DNA of 64,000 bases, taken from the NCBI RefSeq assembly GCF_900100955.1, contig NZ_FNCC01000020.1:62001-126000 (forward strand), given 5' to 3'. Below are positions 16,789-25,257 of this stretch, one piece after another. The notes under the pieces were generated by a model that worked only from the letters and a program-made list of their open reading frames with translations, searched no databases and was not told the origin of the DNA. Both the position numbers and the translations under genes were made by a program. Position 1 is the first letter of the stretch, and each line of letters opens with the position of its first letter. This stretch comes from Lentzea fradiae (GTDB lineage Bacteria; Actinomycetota; Actinomycetes; Mycobacteriales; Pseudonocardiaceae).

Positions 16789-17358
16789 CTACGGTGCCGG
16801 GACGCGGCAGGCGTCGCCACTGGCGAAGCCCTGGTCCTTGATGTCGAACGCGCTGTTGAACCGGGCGCGCTGGTTCTCCAGCGCGATCTGGTAGGTCAGC
16901 GCGACCAGCTCCTCGCGGCCCAGCAGCCGTTCCAGCTCGGCGACCTGCTCGTCGGTGACGGTGACGGGCGTGCCGGTCATCGCGTCGGCGTAGGCGAGCG
17001 CCTTGCGTTCGAGGTCGGTGAACAGCTCCGAGGTGGCGTACGAGTCGATGTGCCGGAGCCGCTCGACGTCGAGGCCCTCGTGCTTCATCAGCATGGCGCC
17101 GAAGTCGACGCACCACGAGCAGCCCAGCGTGACCGCCGTCCGGTAGACGCACAGCTCGAACAGCGGTCCGTGCGCCGAGCCCTTCACCGCCTTCTTGACC
17201 GCCAGCTCGTGCCGGCCGCTCGCCAGCGTCAGCCGCGGGTGGTGCGCCATCACGGTGACGGGCTCCGGCACGGCGCCGAACTCGCGCCGCGCGAACCAGT
17301 ACAGGGCCTTCGTGAGCAGGCCGGTGTCCTTCGCGGGAACTCCCTTGATCCTCGTCAT
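16789..17358 (-). CDS. carboxymuconolactone decarboxylase / AhpD-like protein
   Basis: 189 aa from ATG 17358. The AhpD-like core contains VTLGCSWCVDFG with C80 and C83, the redox CxxC of this fold, followed by a helical segment and ALTYQIALENQRARFN. In many such proteins the pair acts as a peroxidase or disulfide reductase rather than a decarboxylase. The start sits 8 bases after the -10 element of an ECF41 promoter, so its transcript may be nearly leaderless. It is the first gene of a two-gene operon with the methyltransferase. Confidence 0.87.
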   Translation of the reverse strand: MTRIKGVPAKDTGLLTKALYWFARREFGAVPEPVTVMAHHPRLTLASGRHELAVKKAVKGSAHGPLFELCVYRTAVTLGCSWCVDFGAMLMKHEGLDVERLRHIDSYATSELFTDLERKALAYADAMTGTPVTVTDEQVAELERLLGREELVALTYQIALENQRARFNSAFDIKDQGFASGDACRVPAP

Positions 17359-17366
17359 GACCAGTG

Positions 17367-17393
17367 GACGAGGCGGCGCCGCGAAATGTGACA
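17367..17393 (-). promoter_or_regulatory. ECF41-type promoter TGTCACA-N16-CGTC
   Basis: Minus strand: TGTCACA (17393-17387), exactly 16 bases, then CGTC (17370-17367). This is an exact match to the promoter described for ECF41 sigma factors. Eight bases separate CGTC from ATG 17358, so a start about 6-8 bases downstream would give a leaderless or nearly leaderless mRNA. The ECF41 gene at 15103 is in the same neighbourhood. Confidence 0.85.
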
Positions 17394-17440
17394 CCTTTGG
17401 GTGACTGGGCGGCCGGGACGGGTCCTCATAGGGTCCACGC

Positions 17441-17617
17441 ATGAGCAACGACTTCGTGCTGGACATCGATCACGAGTCGGCCGGCCTGCTGGCGGGAACG
17501 CTGCTGGCGGGCGACTCGTGCGCGGTCCCGGTGCGACACCAGAACGTCAAACTGCTGCTGTGCGCGCTGCCGGGCGAGGACGGGATGCGGTTGTTCCTGC
17601 GCCGCAACACCCCCTAG
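17441..17617 (+). CDS. 58-residue hypothetical protein
   Basis: The frame from ATG 17441 to TAG 17617 encodes 58 residues (MSNDFVLDIDHESAGLLAG ... MRLFLRRNTP). It is soluble, with an acidic start and a basic end, and contains two Cys. It is divergent from the decarboxylase-like gene and convergent, 13 bases away, with the DUF5753 gene. It does not show the W-rich pattern of DUF397. The support is an uninterrupted frame with normal actinobacterial codon bias; function unknown. Confidence 0.5.
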   Translation: MSNDFVLDIDHESAGLLAGTLLAGDSCAVPVRHQNVKLLLCALPGEDGMRLFLRRNTP

Positions 17618-17630
17618 GGCCGTGAGGGGC

Positions 17631-18149
17631 CTACCGGTCGTAGACGGCCACGTACTCCATCAGCACGTCGCGCGACCGTTCGTTGTCCAGGGCGATGGCG
17701 TGCATGCGCTGGAAGATCGCCACGGCCCGTTCCACCGTCGCGGTGTCGCTCGCGAGCGTCCAGTTCGCCAGGTAGACCAGCGGCGGCTCGTGCTCGTACT
17801 GGATCAGCGCGTAGTCGAGCCCGACCGCCGCCGCCCCGCCCGCGCTGGCCGGCACGATCCGGATCGAGGGCGCGTGGAACAGCAGGTGCAGGACCTGGTC
17901 CTCCATCAGGCGGTCGTTGCCGACGACCGTGCGCAGCGCGTACTCGTGGATGAAGAACACGCACTGCGGCAGCACGCCGTCACACCGCAGCTCGGGCGAC
18001 GGCGTGAAGCCCAGCGCCCTGGCCAGCGTCTTCTCGTAGTACTCGGTGCGCAGGAGAACGGGGATGGTGACGCCGCTGAAGCAGGTGATCCGCGTGGCGC
18101 CCGCCGCGGCGAGCACGACGAACTGCTCGCCGGCACCGTGCTGGGTCAT
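17631..18149 (-). CDS. orphan DUF5753-like protein lacking the helix-turn-helix
   Basis: 172 aa. The sequence follows the DUF5753 effector domain usually found at the C-terminus of actinobacterial XRE regulators: ITCFSGVTIPVLLRTEYYEKTLARAL, then QCVFFIHEYALRTVVGN, MEDQVLHLLF and IRIVPASAGG. The HTH of ~70-100 residues is absent, and the product starts directly at MTQHGAGEQFVVLAAAGA. Family members with the HTH pair with DUF397 proteins. This copy may sense a partner without binding DNA or may be a remnant. Confidence 0.75.
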   Translation of the reverse strand: MTQHGAGEQFVVLAAAGATRITCFSGVTIPVLLRTEYYEKTLARALGFTPSPELRCDGVLPQCVFFIHEYALRTVVGNDRLMEDQVLHLLFHAPSIRIVPASAGGAAAVGLDYALIQYEHEPPLVYLANWTLASDTATVERAVAIFQRMHAIALDNERSRDVLMEYVAVYDR

Positions 18150-18217
18150 GTCCGAACGGTAAGGCCGTGATCATGATCTCGCCGCCCGAAACGGTCGCCC
18201 GACAGAGCGGCGCGTGC

Positions 18218-19219
18218 TCACGGACGGGCGACCTGCGCGAGGAAGTACACGGCCCCCGAGGAGGCGTGGCGCACGGCGAGCAGGAACGGCCGGTCCACCT
18301 CCACGACGACCGGGTCGGAGGGGATCTCCATCGACACGGTGCGGAACATGACGGCGGTGGCCGCGGCGCCTTCGAGGCCCTCCTCGTCCAGGCGCAGGAC
18401 GGCCTCGTGGATCACGTCGTCGACGAACAGCCGCTGGTCCGGTGACAGCCCGCTGAAGTCGGCGTCGCGGGTGAACATGCGCTCGACCCCGAGCCGCCGC
18501 AACGTGTCCCTGAGGGTGAGCTTGGCCCGGACGTCCAGCCGCGGCAGGGAGAGGTCGAGGCGGGTGACCTCGTGCGCGTCGAACACCGCCGGGGTCAGCG
18601 GCTGCTCCAGCGAGACGTCCGGCAGCAGGACGACGGCCTCGACACCGGAGTCTGCGGGCAGCACGACGGTCTGCCAGCCGTCGCGGTGGGCGTAGCGGAA
18701 CTTCTCGGTGACGTTCATGGTCGGCACGTCCACGTCACCGCCGGGCGCGTGGAACGGCTTCGGCGTCGTCTCGGAGAACCGGTTCAGCCAGCCCACCTTG
18801 AGGTACAGGGCGTTGACGATGATCGCGGCGGCGTCCGAGGGCGGCGGGCTCTCCAGCAGCTCGGGGATGAGGCCGCGGGTGGTCTCGGCGACGTCGGTGT
18901 TGACGAGCCTGCGGACCGTCGACGGGTCGGAGAACGCCGTGCGCCGCACCGAGGACGCCAGCGGGAAGCCGGGGTCGAGGGTCAGGTCGTCGTCGGCCCA
19001 GAGCGTGTTCGCGACGGCCAGCTCCGGCACGTCGAGGGCGTCGGCCGGGTCGAAGCCCTTCAGCAGCGCGTCCAGCTCGGCGCGGGTCTCACCGCGGGCG
19101 GCCTCGCGGGCCAGTGCGAGCGCGCCGGCCACCGAGAAGGGCGACCAGCACGCGTTCGAGGACGGGTCGGGCACGGCGACGCGGTGCAGGTTCAGGGCGA
19201 AGTCGGCCTGATCGGTCAC
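18218..19219 (-). CDS. serpin-family protein
   Basis: 333 aa, shorter than the ~370-400 of animal serpins and without an obvious signal peptide. Family motifs are present: SPFSVAGALALAREAARGET, ANTLWADDDLTLDP, AAIIVNALYLKVGW and the C-terminal DRPFLLAVRHASSGAVYFLAQV. The reactive-centre hinge starts near residue 279 with EEGLEGAAATAVMF, close to the inhibitory consensus of small residues. P14 is Leu rather than the usual Thr or Ser. The P1 region falls around FRTVSM. It could inhibit a serine or cysteine protease in the cytoplasm or after non-classical release. Confidence 0.9.
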   Translation of the reverse strand: MTDQADFALNLHRVAVPDPSSNACWSPFSVAGALALAREAARGETRAELDALLKGFDPADALDVPELAVANTLWADDDLTLDPGFPLASSVRRTAFSDPSTVRRLVNTDVAETTRGLIPELLESPPPSDAAAIIVNALYLKVGWLNRFSETTPKPFHAPGGDVDVPTMNVTEKFRYAHRDGWQTVVLPADSGVEAVVLLPDVSLEQPLTPAVFDAHEVTRLDLSLPRLDVRAKLTLRDTLRRLGVERMFTRDADFSGLSPDQRLFVDDVIHEAVLRLDEEGLEGAAATAVMFRTVSMEIPSDPVVVEVDRPFLLAVRHASSGAVYFLAQVARP

Positions 19220-19256
19220 AGCGGCTCCTCCGTTGGCGCGGGTCCGGTTCCCGACG

Positions 19257-20498
19257 CTACGCCGACGCGCGGTGCCAGGCCACGGCTTGGGCGTCGGTCA
19301 GCAGCGCGACCTGGTCGACGACGACGCGAAGCCGTGCGGCGTCCGTGGCCGCGGCCGCGAAGACGGGGCGGAACGCGGCGTCGAGCAGTTCCGGCCGTTC
19401 CACCAGGCGTGTGACCAGCTCGGCGATCAGCTCGCGCTGCGCCGCCTGCATGGCCAGGCGGGCCTGGTCGCTCATCACGTACCGGACGGCCATCGCCTTG
19501 AGCAGCGCCACCTCCGCCGCCACCTGGCGCGGCACCTCCAGCGACGCGGAGTAGCGCGTCAGCGGCCCCTCGCCGTGCGCGGCGCGGGTCGCGGTGACGG
19601 CGGCGGAGGCGAAGCGGCCCACCAGTTCGCTGGTGAGGTTCTTCAACGCCACCTGCGCGCCGAGCGAGCCGTCGTACTCGTGCCCGGTCCAGAAGGCGAT
19701 CACCGGCAGCGTGACCAGCTCCTCGGCGGCGGCTTCGAGATCGGCGACGGACTCGTCCGAGAACGTCTTGGCGGCGAGCTCCGCGATGGCGGCGCGCTCG
19801 TCGGAACGGGCCAGAGCGCCGAGGCTGATGCGGTGCGCCAGCACGCCGTCCTCGACGTCGTGCACGGAGTACGCCACGTCGTCGGACCAGTCCATCACCT
19901 GTGCCTCGATGCACCGCTCACGGTCCGGTGCGCCCTCACGCATCCACTCGAACACTTCGACGTCGTCCTCGTACACGCCGAACTTCACCGTGCCCGGCGT
20001 GCGCGGCCACGGGTACTTCGTCGCCGCGTCGAGCACCGCGCGCGTGAGGTTCAACCCGTGCGCGGACTTGGGTTCCAGACGGGCGAGGATGCGGAACGTC
20101 TGCGCGTTGCCCTCGAAACCACCGCACGGGCCCGCGAGCTGGTTGAGCGCCCTCTCGCCGTTGTGCCCGAACGGCGGGTGCCCGATGTCGTGCGCGAGAC
20201 CGGCCGTGTCGACGATGTCCGGGTCGCAGCCCAGTTCGCCGCCGATGCCGCGGCCGATCTGCGCGACCTCCAGCGAGTGCGTCAGGCGCGTGCGCGGCAC
20301 ACCGGTGACCTCCGAGCCCTCACCGGGGCCGACGACCTGGGTCTTGCCCGCGAGCCTGCGCAACGCCGCGGAGTGCAGCACGCGGGCGCGGTCACGGGCG
20401 AACGGCGTGCGGGTCTCGGAGCGGGCACCCGGCAACGCGGCGCTCTTGGGTCCCTCGGGGAGCAGTCGCTCCGCGTCGTGGCCGGTGTATCCCATCAC
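19257..20498 (-). CDS. dgt: dGTP triphosphohydrolase
   Basis: 413 aa (or 412 from ATG 20495). The HD-domain metal site is visible as [29 protein letters not shown] and the later [15 protein letters not shown]. The start overlaps the stop of the YdcF-like gene (GTGATG), giving two choices one codon apart. It hydrolyses dNTPs to nucleoside and triphosphate and helps control dNTP pools. The dnaG-dgt proximity matches the order in mycobacteria. Confidence 0.94.
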   Translation of the reverse strand: MMGYTGHDAERLLPEGPKSAALPGARSETRTPFARDRARVLHSAALRRLAGKTQVVGPGEGSEVTGVPRTRLTHSLEVAQIGRGIGGELGCDPDIVDTAGLAHDIGHPPFGHNGERALNQLAGPCGGFEGNAQTFRILARLEPKSAHGLNLTRAVLDAATKYPWPRTPGTVKFGVYEDDVEVFEWMREGAPDRERCIEAQVMDWSDDVAYSVHDVEDGVLAHRISLGALARSDERAAIAELAAKTFSDESVADLEAAAEELVTLPVIAFWTGHEYDGSLGAQVALKNLTSELVGRFASAAVTATRAAHGEGPLTRYSASLEVPRQVAAEVALLKAMAVRYVMSDQARLAMQAAQRELIAELVTRLVERPELLDAAFRPVFAAAATDAARLRVVVDQVALLTDAQAVAWHRASA

Positions 20499-21169
20499 CC
20501 GATTTTAGGGAGGTTCAGCTCCTCGAACACGCCGGCGTGGGCCTTCATCAGGCGGTAGTACAGCAAGGCTCCGGTCTCGCGCTTGATGTAGAACCACTGG
20601 GTCTCGCGGGTCTGCACGTTCGGCCCGCTGCGCGTCGGCGACGTCCACGCGCGCAGACCCGCGTCCTCGGCCATCGTGCGGGCGCGCAGCGAGTGCCACG
20701 GGTCGCTGACGATCACGGCGGTCGTCAGGTCGCGTTCCTTCGCCACCGACGCGACGGCCCGCAGCGACCCGAGCGTGTCCGCGCCCTCGCCGACCTGCAG
20801 CACCCGGTCCTCCGGCACGCCGCGCTCCACCAGCCACATCTTGCCGACCTGGCCCTCGGTGAAGTTGTCGCCGGGCTGACGCCCGCCGGTGGTCGCGATG
20901 TAGCTGACGACGCCCTCCTCGTAGAGGCCGAGCGCGTGGTTCAGCCGGGCCTCCAGCACGTCGGACGGGACGCCGTTGTACTGCGCGGCACCGAGGACGA
21001 TCGCGACGTCCGCCTTCGTCCAGTCGTCGACGCGCGCCACCTGCCACACCCGGAACGCCGTACCGCCGACCACGAGCACACCTATCACTAGCGCCCCGAA
21101 GAGGAGGCGCAACACGATCCGGCGAATCCTGGCGAGTGGTCTGAGGGGCGTGGTCCGCACACCACGCAT
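20495..21169 (-). CDS. YdcF/DUF218-family membrane-anchored protein
   Basis: 224 aa from ATG 21169. A basic N-terminus is followed by one membrane segment ([19 protein letters not shown], about residues 18-38). The DUF218 domain then reads [49 protein letters not shown] and [14 protein letters not shown]. Relatives include YdcF and SanA, linked to envelope integrity and vancomycin sensitivity at high temperature. It overlaps the start of dgt, so the two are co-transcribed. Confidence 0.88.
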   Translation of the reverse strand: MRGVRTTPLRPLARIRRIVLRLLFGALVIGVLVVGGTAFRVWQVARVDDWTKADVAIVLGAAQYNGVPSDVLEARLNHALGLYEEGVVSYIATTGGRQPGDNFTEGQVGKMWLVERGVPEDRVLQVGEGADTLGSLRAVASVAKERDLTTAVIVSDPWHSLRARTMAEDAGLRAWTSPTRSGPNVQTRETQWFYIKRETGALLYYRLMKAHAGVFEELNLPKIG

Positions 21170-21220
21170 GGTTCCAGACCCGGCCCGGCCGGCTTTGACG
21201 CCCCTGCGAGGATCACACCC

Positions 21221-21952
21221 ATGCCCGCTGAGCAGCCCACCATCCTCGCCACCTCCGGCGGCTGGCGCCCCGGTCACCGCAGCGCCCTGGAGTTCGGCAA
21301 GCTGATCCACTTCGCGCTCGACCTGTCCGGTGTGGAAGGCCGCAGGCCGCGGTTCCTGCACGTCGGCACCGCCGGTGGCGACCAGCGCGCGATGAACGCG
21401 AACGTCGCGGAGGCGGGCGCCATCGCGGGCGTCGACGTGTCGTTCCTCAACCTGTTCACCATGCCGCCGACCGACGACCTGGAGAGCTACGTGCTGTCCC
21501 ACGACGTCGTGTGGGTCGGCGGCGGCTCGGTCGCGAACCTGCTCGCGGTGTGGGACGTCCACGGCCTCGGCCCGGTGTTCCGCACGGCGTGGGAGGCGGG
21601 CGTCGTGCTCAGCGGCGTGTCGGCGGGGTCGATCTGCTGGCACGCGGGCGGTGCGACCGACTCGTTCGGGCCGGACCTGCGGATCGTCACCAACGGCCTG
21701 GGCCTGCTGCCCTACGGCAATGGCGTGCACTACGACTCCGAGGAGCAGCGCCGCCCGAAGATCCACGAGGCCGTCGCGGCCGGGCTGCTGCCGAAGACGT
21801 ACTGCACGGACGACGGCGTGGGTCTGCTGTACCGGGGCACCGAGTTGGTCGAAACGGTGACGGAACGTCCGGAATCCGGCGCATACCTGGTGGTCAGGGA
21901 CGATTCTTCAGCAACCGCACAGGAGGAAAAGCTCGACACCAGGGTGCTGTGA
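21221..21952 (+). CDS. peptidase E / S51-family serine peptidase homologue
   Basis: 243 aa. The protein has the Rossmann-like S51 fold: ILATSGGWRP at the start, VVWVGGGSVANLLAVW and the nucleophile elbow GVSAGSICW, whose Ser is the expected catalytic residue. A possible partner His lies in GVHYDSEEQRR. Peptidase E cleaves Asp-X dipeptides; cyanophycinase is a related branch, so the substrate is not certain. It is divergent from the YdcF-dgt operon and 15 bases ahead of the serine-hydrolase gene, probably one transcript. Confidence 0.88.
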   Translation: MPAEQPTILATSGGWRPGHRSALEFGKLIHFALDLSGVEGRRPRFLHVGTAGGDQRAMNANVAEAGAIAGVDVSFLNLFTMPPTDDLESYVLSHDVVWVGGGSVANLLAVWDVHGLGPVFRTAWEAGVVLSGVSAGSICWHAGGATDSFGPDLRIVTNGLGLLPYGNGVHYDSEEQRRPKIHEAVAAGLLPKTYCTDDGVGLLYRGTELVETVTERPESGAYLVVRDDSSATAQEEKLDTRVL

Positions 21953-21967
21953 GCAGACCGTTGAAGT

Positions 21968-22822
21968 GTGCGCTGGACGTTGATCCTATTGCTCGTCGCG
22001 GTCGTCTTCGCCGTCCCCGACGCCGCTCCCTGCCGCGCCGGCCACGAGCTGTCGACTGATATATCGCGTGGCCCGGACCTCGTCGGCGAACCCGATATAT
22101 CGCATACCGGCAGTTCCGACGTCGCTTCACTGGTATCCAATATATCAGCTGCTGATATATTGGATATCGCAGCGGCGGGTGGTGTCTCCGACGTCGCCGT
22201 CGCCGTTCTCGACCTGCAGACCGACGAGGTCGTCGCGGAACGGGGCGACAAGCCGTTCTACTCGGCGTCGCTGTCGAAGCTGATCGTCGCCGTCGACGCG
22301 CTGCGCGGGCAGCTGTCCACGTCCGACGAGGACCTGGTTCACCGCGCGTTGAGCCTCAGCGACGACAGCGCGATGGACGTGCTGTGGACGCGGTTCGACG
22401 GCATGGGCGCCATCGGCCGTGTCGCCGCCGAAGCGGGTCTCACCGGCACGCACGCCCCGGACGACCCGTCGCAGTGGGGCGAGGTCGTCATCACCGCCAA
22501 CGACATGGTGCGGTTGTACCGGCACGTGCTCTCCTCACCGGCGCGAGACGCGGTCGTCGGGTCGCTGTCCGCCGCTCCCGCCGTCGCCGCCGACGGCTTC
22601 GACCAGGCGTTCGGCCTGCTCGGCGTCACCGGCGCCTACGCCAAGCAGGGCTGGATGTACTACCTGCCGAGCGACGTCCACCTGCACAGCGCGGGCGTGC
22701 TCGACGACCGGTACGCCGTCGCCGTCCTCACGACGAGCCCGACCGGCAGCTGGACGTCGGCCCGTGAGTCGATCAACGCCGTCGTCCAGGCCGTGCTGGC
22801 GAAGCTCAGCGTCAGCGGCTGA
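21968..22822 (+). CDS. secreted serine hydrolase, class A beta-lactamase-like with degenerate motifs
   Basis: 284 aa with a signal peptide (VRWTLILLLVAVVFAVPDAAP, cleavage near residue 20-24). Residues about 30-70 form a linker encoded by AT-rich DNA with GATATATC repeats. The penicillin-binding fold follows: VAVAVLDLQTDEVVAERGD, then SASLSKL giving S101-x-x-K104, SDDSAMD in place of SDN, and GAYAKQGW in place of KTG. The Glu166-type omega loop is not obvious. It is more likely a beta-lactamase-related hydrolase than an active beta-lactamase. Its end overlaps a convergent membrane-protein gene by 11 bases. Confidence 0.78.
   Translation: MRWTLILLLVAVVFAVPDAAPCRAGHELSTDISRGPDLVGEPDISHTGSSDVASLVSNISAADILDIAAAGGVSDVAVAVLDLQTDEVVAERGDKPFYSASLSKLIVAVDALRGQLSTSDEDLVHRALSLSDDSAMDVLWTRFDGMGAIGRVAAEAGLTGTHAPDDPSQWGEVVITANDMVRLYRHVLSSPARDAVVGSLSAAPAVAADGFDQAFGLLGVTGAYAKQGWMYYLPSDVHLHSAGVLDDRYAVAVLTTSPTGSWTSARESINAVVQAVLAKLSVSG
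22058..22168. repeat. cluster of GATATATC-type palindromes inside the hydrolase coding region
   Basis: GATATATC occurs at 22058-22065 and 22094-22101. It is followed by a perfect inverted repeat with 16-bp arms, TATCCAATATATCAGC (22134-22149) and its exact complement (22151-22166), around a single T at 22150. A GATATC follows at 22163-22168. All copies stand in the same reading phase and encode D/N-I-S/L in the linker of the hydrolase. The base composition is sharply different from the flanking GC-rich DNA. Confidence 0.9.
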
Positions 22823-23654
22823 CCCGCCACGGCCGCTCCCAGGAACCGGTGAACTCGCGCAGCACGAGGATCGCGCCGATGAGCAGCACGGTCGCCGCCA
22901 GGACCAACGCCCCGAACAGCATCCCGGCGGCACCACCGGCGGACACCAGCTCGGCCGCGGCGTACCCGGCCGCGGTGGGCACGACGATGTACGCGCCGAT
23001 GTTGCGCCGCCGCGCCGAGCGGACGTCGTCGACCCGCGTGAGCGACAACCCGAGCACCACCGGCGTCAGCGTCACGACCAGCCCGAACGCTTCGAGCAGC
23101 AGCCACCGCGACGGCGACGTGAACGCCAGCACCACCACCGAGACCGACAGCACGCTCCCCGCGACGACCAGCAGGGTGCCGAGCACCCGGATCCTCGGGA
23201 CCAGCGCCGGAGCTGCGGCGTCCGGCACGAGCGGCCCGAACTCGGCGACGACGATCCGGTGCACGAGCAGGCTGGTCCGCAACGCCAGGACCAGCGCGAC
23301 CACCACCGGCACCACCAGCGACACCACGACACCCACCGCGAGGGCACCGGGCCTGCCGACCGGCTCGACGCTGAACGCGAACCAGTAGAACGGGAAGAGC
23401 AGCGCGAGCGCGGCACCCTCCAGCACGACGAACACGTGCCGCAGCCGGGCCGCCGGCACCGCGCCGGTCACCCGCCGCGCCACCAGCCCGCCCGCCACCG
23501 GGCACAGGCACAGCATCGCGCCCGTCGCGGCGGTGGCCACGAGCACCTGCGGGGTCCCCGTCTCGGCCACCGCGGCGGTGAGCACCACCCAGGCCGCCAG
23601 GACCACGCCCGCCACGGCCTGCCACGGCCCGCGCTTCCGGAACTCTTCCGTCAC
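22812..23654 (-). CDS. polytopic membrane protein of unknown function
   Basis: 280 aa from GTG 23654 (VTEEFRKRGPW); the frame is open to 23750 but that part is polar and unlike a membrane-protein start. About eight to nine hydrophobic segments are visible, for example AVAGVVLAAWVVLTAAVA, VVVSLVVPVVVALVLALR and VLGTLLVVAGSVLSVSVVVLAF. No transporter or enzyme motif is recognised. The C-terminus ends with a short basic tail WERPWRVSR. It lies after the glyS terminator and is convergent with the hydrolase gene. Confidence 0.75.
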   Translation of the reverse strand: MTEEFRKRGPWQAVAGVVLAAWVVLTAAVAETGTPQVLVATAATGAMLCLCPVAGGLVARRVTGAVPAARLRHVFVVLEGAALALLFPFYWFAFSVEPVGRPGALAVGVVVSLVVPVVVALVLALRTSLLVHRIVVAEFGPLVPDAAAPALVPRIRVLGTLLVVAGSVLSVSVVVLAFTSPSRWLLLEAFGLVVTLTPVVLGLSLTRVDDVRSARRRNIGAYIVVPTAAGYAAAELVSAGGAAGMLFGALVLAATVLLIGAILVLREFTGSWERPWRVSR

Positions 23655-23736
23655 GCCCTTTGACACGCGGGAACGTGCCGGAATGTTGCCTCGGCCCGGC
23701 GCCGGAGGCCGGTCGCGAGCGAGCTGCGACGACCGA

Positions 23737-23763
23737 ACCCCCTGCGACACCGTCGCAGGGGGT
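23737..23763 (-). terminator. hairpin terminator after glyS
   Basis: ACCCCCTGCGAC (23737-23748) and its exact complement (23752-23763) form a 12-bp stem with a 3-base loop, about 15 bases beyond the glyS stop on the minus strand. No clear U-tract follows, which is common for actinobacterial terminators. Confidence 0.75.
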
Positions 23764-23778
23764 CCGTGGTCGAACGGG

Positions 23779-25176
23779 TCAGCAGCCGACCAGGCGCGCG
23801 GCCAGGTACGACTCCAGCTGGTCCATCGCCACGCGCTCCTGCGACATCGTGTCGCGCTCCCGCACCGTCACGGCGTGGTCGGTGAGCGTGTCGAAGTCGA
23901 CCGTGACGCAGAACGGCGTGCCGATCTCGTCCTGGCGGCGGTAGCGGCGGCCGATGGCGCCCGCGTCGTCGAAGTCGACGTTCCAGTTGCGGCGCAGCGC
24001 CGTCGCGAGGTCGCGCGCCTTCGGCGACAGGTCGGCGTTGCGCGACAGCGGCAGCACGGCCACCTTCACCGGGGCGAGCCTCCGGTCGAGCTTCAGCACG
24101 ACGCGCTTGTCCACGCCGCCCTTGGCGTTGGGGGCCTCGTCCTCGGTGTACGCCTCGAGCAGGAACGCCATCATCGGGCGGCCGACGCCGGCCGCCGGCT
24201 CGATGACGAACGGCTTGTAGCGCGAGTTCGTCGCCTGGTCGAAGTACGACAGGTCGACGCCGGAGTGGTTGGAGTGGGTCGTGAGGTCGAAGTCGGTGCG
24301 GTTCGCGATGCCCTCGAGCTCACCCCACTCCTGGCCGCCGAACTTGAAGCGGTACTCGATGTCGACGGTCCGCTTCGAGTAGTGCGACAGCTTCTCCTTC
24401 GGGTGCTCGTAGTGCCGCAGGTTCTCCTTGGACACGCCGAGCTCGGTGTACCAGCGGGTGCGCTCGTCGATCCAGTACTGGTGCCATTCCTCGTCCGTGC
24501 CCGGCTCGACGAAGAACTCCATCTCCATCTGCTCGAACTCACGCGTGCGGAAGATGAAGTTGCCCGGCGTGATCTCGTTGCGGAACGACTTGCCGATCTG
24601 GCCGATGCCGAACGGCGGCTTCTTGCGGGAGGTCGTCTGCACGTTCAGGAAGTTCGTGAAGATGCCCTGCGCCGTCTCCGGGCGCAGGTAGTGCAGGCCC
24701 TCCTCGGTCTCGACCGGGCCGAGGTGGGTCTTGAGCAGGCCGTTGAACATCTTCGGCTCGGTGTAGGTGCCGCGGGTGCCGCAGTTCGGGCACGGCACGT
24801 CGGAGACGTCGCCCTCGGCGACCTCCTTGCCGGTGCGCTCGGCGTACTCCTCGGACAGCGTGTCCGCGCGGAACCGCTTGTGGCAGGACTCGCACTCGAC
24901 GAGCGGGTCGACGAACGCCTCGACGTGGCCGGAGGCGACCCACACGTCGCGCGGCAGGATCACCGACGAGTCGAGGCCGACGACGTCCTCACGGCCGCGG
25001 ACCATGAAGTTCCACCACTGCCGCTTGATGTTGTCCTTGAGCTCGACGCCGAGGGGCCCGTAGTCCCACGCCGAGCGGGTACCGCCGTAGATCTCCCCGC
25101 ACGGGTAGACGAACCCCCTGCGCTTGCAGAGGCTGACAACGGTCTCAATACGATCGGCGGCCAACGGGAACTCCAT
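23779..25176 (-). CDS. glyS: glycyl-tRNA synthetase
   Basis: 465 aa from ATG 25176 ([20 protein letters not shown]), the family start; the frame runs on to 25608 but that part is a shadow of the opposite gene. This is the homodimeric class II form, with [13 protein letters not shown] and SAWDYGPLG, a zinc-like CESCHKRF and CPNCG pair, motif 2 [20 protein letters not shown] and motif 3 [13 protein letters not shown]. The C-terminal anticodon-binding domain follows ([10 protein letters not shown]). It charges tRNA-Gly. Its position beside smtB-zur on the opposite strand matches mycobacteria. Confidence 0.97.
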   Translation of the reverse strand: MEFPLAADRIETVVSLCKRRGFVYPCGEIYGGTRSAWDYGPLGVELKDNIKRQWWNFMVRGREDVVGLDSSVILPRDVWVASGHVEAFVDPLVECESCHKRFRADTLSEEYAERTGKEVAEGDVSDVPCPNCGTRGTYTEPKMFNGLLKTHLGPVETEEGLHYLRPETAQGIFTNFLNVQTTSRKKPPFGIGQIGKSFRNEITPGNFIFRTREFEQMEMEFFVEPGTDEEWHQYWIDERTRWYTELGVSKENLRHYEHPKEKLSHYSKRTVDIEYRFKFGGQEWGELEGIANRTDFDLTTHSNHSGVDLSYFDQATNSRYKPFVIEPAAGVGRPMMAFLLEAYTEDEAPNAKGGVDKRVVLKLDRRLAPVKVAVLPLSRNADLSPKARDLATALRRNWNVDFDDAGAIGRRYRRQDEIGTPFCVTVDFDTLTDHAVTVRERDTMSQERVAMDQLESYLAARLVGC

Positions 25177-25257
25177 CGGGGGAATCAGATTCGGGGGCTC
25201 CAGCGTAGCCGTCACCTCGCGGCCCCGAACGAGCGACCGGGGGCCTACGCTGCACGA

